From NCBI GenBank assembly GCA_024232355.1, contig JAAEPW010000059.1, positions 1-17,102 of the forward strand: 17,102 nucleotides of DNA, given 5' to 3'. The DNA is from Chloroflexota bacterium. GTDB lineage: Bacteria; Chloroflexota; Anaerolineae; B4-G1. Shown here one piece after another: positions 14,974-17,102 of the stretch. The notes below the pieces were generated by a model. It was not told the origin of the DNA and did not search any database. It worked only from the letters and a program-made list of their open reading frames with translations. The position numbers and the translations under genes were made by a program. The first letter of the stretch is position 1. Every line of letters begins with the position of its first letter.

Positions 14974-15912
14974 TTACAGTGAATGCTCTTGTTTTTGGTA
15001 ACTCGATGTTTCGTCTCGGTTGGGATGGTTGGCTGTTGTCTCTTTTTGCAAGATTGCGACTGCGATCAGGATCAAACCTGCGCCTAGCAATTGAAGTGTC
15101 TCCATTTGTTCTTTTAGGAACGCCCACCCCAGTAGAGCGGCGATGACTGGCTCGAATGTGGCAATGATGCTGGCGTCACTGGCGGGTATCCGTCGTAGGG
15201 CGGCGTTAAAAGCTATACCTCCGACTAATGTGGGGATCAACCCTAACATTGATAACCAAAAGAGAACTTTTGTCGAGGTTAATGCTTGAATGATATCGTT
15301 CCGCGATTGGAGCGGGAGCATAAAGAGCCCCCCTAGTCCTAGCGCGTAGGCCAATGTGCCCCAAGATGTATAATGGCGTTGAGCGACTTTGCTGAATATG
15401 GTGTATAATCCATAGGTCAAGCCAGCTCCCAGACCCGCCAGGATACCCCATAGATTCAGGCGTACGTTGTCCAAATCGTAGACCCGACCAACCAGGGCGC
15501 AACCGGCACAAGCCAACAAGAGTACGCTGACTTTGAGCCCGTCAAGTTGCTCCTGGAAGAAAATCGCACTGATGAGTGTCACCCAAGCTGGAGCGGTATA
15601 CATCAATACGGCTGCCACTCCCATCCCCGTCAGGTCGATGGCATAGATGTAGACGACAAAGAATGCCGCCACGCCGAATAGCCCCAACGCTGTGAATAAA
15701 GGCCAGTCGCGCCGCTTTATTCTTAGCCAACTGGGCTGTCGCCACTTTAAAAGGGGGAACAAAATCAAGGCGGTGACGGTGGCACGGAAAAAGGCGATCG
15801 TGAGGCGCGGCAGACCATAGCTTTGCAATTTGTGATAAAAGAGACCCAGTGTTGCCCACAAGCCAGCGGCGACCAAGGCTAGACCGTATCCGCGCAGACG
15901 CTCGGATTGCAC
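14974..15912 (-). CDS. EamA/DMT-family permease (drug/metabolite exporter)
   Basis: Integral membrane transporter of the drug/metabolite superfamily, many members of which export amino acids or other metabolites. 312 residues with about ten membrane segments in two EamA repeats. Each repeat ends with the family's proline- and glutamate-containing helix: YTAPAWVTLISAIFFQEQL near 105-123 and TFEPVIAALLGWAFLKEQM near 252-270. The N-terminus GLALVAAGLWATLGLFYHKL is typical. The tail after residue 290 is hydrophilic. It starts with GTG, whose last-transcribed partner is the stop of the upstream gene: TAGTG shares one base, so translation is likely coupled. The substrate is unknown; pairing with an amino/imino-acid enzyme makes an amino acid-related compound plausible. 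Confidence 0.88.
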   Translation of the reverse strand: MQSERLRGYGLALVAAGLWATLGLFYHKLQSYGLPRLTIAFFRATVTALILFPLLKWRQPSWLRIKRRDWPLFTALGLFGVAAFFVVYIYAIDLTGMGVAAVLMYTAPAWVTLISAIFFQEQLDGLKVSVLLLACAGCALVGRVYDLDNVRLNLWGILAGLGAGLTYGLYTIFSKVAQRHYTSWGTLAYALGLGGLFMLPLQSRNDIIQALTSTKVLFWLSMLGLIPTLVGGIAFNAALRRIPASDASIIATFEPVIAALLGWAFLKEQMETLQLLGAGLILIAVAILQKETTANHPNRDETSSYQKQEHSL

Positions 15913-16892
15913 TACAGCGCCACCTCGGTTCCCAACCCTATCCTTTGAGCGGCTTCCAGTGCTGCACTGGCGGCCGCTACGTCTTGCACCGCCACGCCCA
16001 CCGATTTGAAGAATGTGATTTCCTCGGCCGATGTTCGCCCCGGTTTGATTCCGGCAGCGATTTCTCCGATTTCTGCGTAGATATGATCTTGGCTCATCTG
16101 CCCATGGCGCATTGGAATCAACAGATCACCGGCCTCGGCCAGACTTGATTCATAGTGGTCAATCACAACCTTGGCTCGCAGGACCGTCTTGACCGGAATC
16201 TCTTGCATTTGCGGGGTATAAGCGCCTACGGCGTTGATGTGTGTCCCTGGTTGAACGTCGGCGTCATCAAAGACCGGGCTGGTGGCGGTCGTGGCGGTGC
16301 AGATAACGTCGGCCTGGCGCACTGCTTCGGATGGTGTGTCGGCGACTTGTACCTGCAGGGATAGGTGGTGGCTCATCTCGGTGGCAAAAGCAGTGGCCCG
16401 CTCTCGTGTTACGTCATAGACTTGCGCTTTTTGGATGGACCGTACGGCACAGATTGCTTCTAGTTGTGTGCGTCCTTGAACACCAGCACCAAATACGGCG
16501 GCGGTATGGGCGTCCGGGCGGGCCAACAAGTCTGTGGCTGCGCCAGAAGCTGCGCCTGTACGCAGCGCGGTTAGATAGGTTCCATCCATCACGGCGATGG
16601 GCTTTCCCGTCGTTGCATCTACCACAACGACCAGTGCATGGATGAGGGGGAGTCCCTGATCTGGGTTGTCATTGAAAACAGAGACGATCTTGACGGCCAT
16701 CCGGTCGGCGGCGGGCAGATGAGCGGGCATAAAGAGGGTGACCCCGTTGTGGAGGGGCGCTTCGAGTGCTACCCGCAGTGGTACATCGGTTTGACCGGTG
16801 GAGAGTTGGGCAAAAGCGGCTTTTGTTGCTTTGATTGCCTGGGGCATTGGTAGTGCTTGACGTACGTCCTCGCGCGAGAGGATACGGATCAT
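15912..16892 (-). CDS. ornithine cyclodeaminase / mu-crystallin family NAD(P)-dependent enzyme
   Basis: Cytoplasmic dehydrogenase-fold enzyme; family members act as ornithine cyclodeaminases, alanine dehydrogenases or cyclic ketimine reductases. 326 residues from the ATG at 16892, chosen because AGAGG lies 5 nt upstream and [10 protein letters not shown] is a normal family N-terminus; upstream extension gives no family sequence. Visible are Lys68 in MAVKIVSVF and Arg111-Thr112 in ALRTGAASG (substrate carboxylate binding). The Rossmann motif GAGVQG is at 135-140, followed by [14 protein letters not shown] (244-256) and the C-terminal [14 protein letters not shown]. At the position where true ornithine cyclodeaminases have an essential Asp (GD.PG), this protein has GAYTP with Tyr225, which argues against genuine cyclodeaminase activity. 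It overlaps the EamA gene by one base. Confidence 0.88.
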   Translation of the reverse strand: MIRILSREDVRQALPMPQAIKATKAAFAQLSTGQTDVPLRVALEAPLHNGVTLFMPAHLPAADRMAVKIVSVFNDNPDQGLPLIHALVVVVDATTGKPIAVMDGTYLTALRTGAASGAATDLLARPDAHTAAVFGAGVQGRTQLEAICAVRSIQKAQVYDVTRERATAFATEMSHHLSLQVQVADTPSEAVRQADVICTATTATSPVFDDADVQPGTHINAVGAYTPQMQEIPVKTVLRAKVVIDHYESSLAEAGDLLIPMRHGQMSQDHIYAEIGEIAAGIKPGRTSAEEITFFKSVGVAVQDVAAASAALEAAQRIGLGTEVAL

Positions 16893-16932
16893 ATATGCCT
16901 CTACATTTTGTATAATCTGATAACATCTTGCT

Positions 16933-16961
16933 TTGAGTATGCAAACATGACATGTTATAAT
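16933..16961 (+). promoter_or_regulatory. rightward promoter toward a gene beyond the window
   Basis: On the plus strand, TTGAGT (16933-16938), a 17-bp spacer and a perfect TATAAT (16956-16961) preceded by TGT make an extended -10 promoter. It points to the right edge and diverges from the cyclodeaminase-family gene. The transcript would start near 16968; no start codon with a convincing gene follows before the window ends. Confidence 0.55.
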
Positions 16962-16964
16962 CAA
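16936..16964 (-). promoter_or_regulatory. weak candidate promoter for the cyclodeaminase-family gene
   Basis: On the minus strand, TTGATT (16964-16959) and CATACT (16941-16936) are 17 bp apart, each matching consensus at four of six positions. It overlaps the rightward promoter almost completely and would give a leader of about 40 nt. Confidence 0.35.
16944..16956. promoter_or_regulatory. palindromic operator candidate in the divergent promoter region
   Basis: AACATG-A-CATGTT is a perfect 6+1+6 palindrome. It fills the spacer of both the leftward and the rightward candidate promoters and touches the rightward -10 box, the place expected for a repressor or autoregulator site. Confidence 0.45.
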
Positions 16965-16993
16965 TACTTCGGACACTTTTTCGAGAGCCTAAA

Positions 16994-17042
16994 CCGAAAT
17001 CTATTCGGAGTTTACTTGGTTTTGTCGAATAAAATCCGACAA
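16994..17042 (+). other. small hairpins in the leader of the rightward transcript
   Basis: CCGAA/TTCGG (16994-16998 with 17004-17008) and TTGTCG/CGACAA (17022-17027 with 17037-17042) form two short hairpins. An upstream TTCGG near 16967 and a downstream TCCGA at 17035-17039 offer alternative pairings. They could be a leader switch or operator half-sites. The rest of the final 60 bases shows nothing recognisable. Confidence 0.3.
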
Positions 17043-17102
17043 TTGCCTTAAAAGAGTGGGTAATATTTTTTGCCGGTTCATTCGAAATTTTCCATTAAGG
17101 AA

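Noticed and set aside
15912..16976. Upstream start at 16976 for the cyclodeaminase-family gene
   Set aside because: The extra 28 residues are unlike the family and would cover the divergent promoter region; the ATG at 16892 has a ribosome-binding site.

Overview
The window looks like a piece of a Chloroflexota (probably Anaerolineae-type) chromosome with moderate GC. This is an inference from three things: a single-chain glycyl-tRNA synthetase with alpha and beta parts fused, branched-chain amino acid (LIV) binding lipoproteins that carry a Cys-rich N-terminal motif (CTD.LGC), and a tandem AGACAAGG octamer repeat of a kind I associate with that phylum. No rRNA, tRNA or CRISPR array is visible.

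Layout. The left end (2-3433, plus strand) holds the end of a small membrane protein (DUF3592-like) and the fused glycyl-tRNA synthetase. A convergent intergenic region with a probable terminator (about 3679-3717) follows. Everything else that codes is on the minus strand. It comprises two tandem LIV-type (HAAT family) ABC transporter operons and, at the right end, a two-gene unit. Operon 2 (14717 down to 9081) is complete: binding protein, LivH, LivM, LivG, LivF. Operon 1 (8535 down to 3757) has binding protein, LivH, LivM and LivG but no LivF, so it probably borrows the LivF of operon 2. The right-hand unit (16892 down to 14974) is an ornithine cyclodeaminase/mu-crystallin family reductase overlapping an EamA/DMT permease by one base. 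A further gene probably starts beyond the right edge, because a good rightward promoter sits in the last 170 bases.

Control. Each LIV operon has its own near-consensus sigma-70-type promoter (TTGACA, 17-bp spacer, TATCAT or TACAAT). Each has a long hairpin between the binding-protein gene and the first permease gene, a classical way to make more binding protein than membrane component. Each has an 11-nt perfect anti-Shine-Dalgarno complement (GAAAGGAGGTG) in the leader, far upstream of the start codon.

The most interesting object is at 8756-8920. It is a 149-bp non-coding element with 25-bp terminal inverted repeats (22/25 matching) beginning GGCACTG/GGTACTG, flanked by a perfect 8-bp direct repeat (ATGTAATG). 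This is the signature of a miniature inverted-repeat element mobilised by an IS6-family-like transposase. It lies directly downstream of the -10 box of operon 1, so transcription should start at its edge and the whole element should become the 5' end of the transporter mRNA. Its interior folds into two hairpins with covarying stems and mutually complementary 6-nt loops, plus a third hairpin. A separate 15-bp perfect inverted repeat lies further down the same roughly 375-nt leader.
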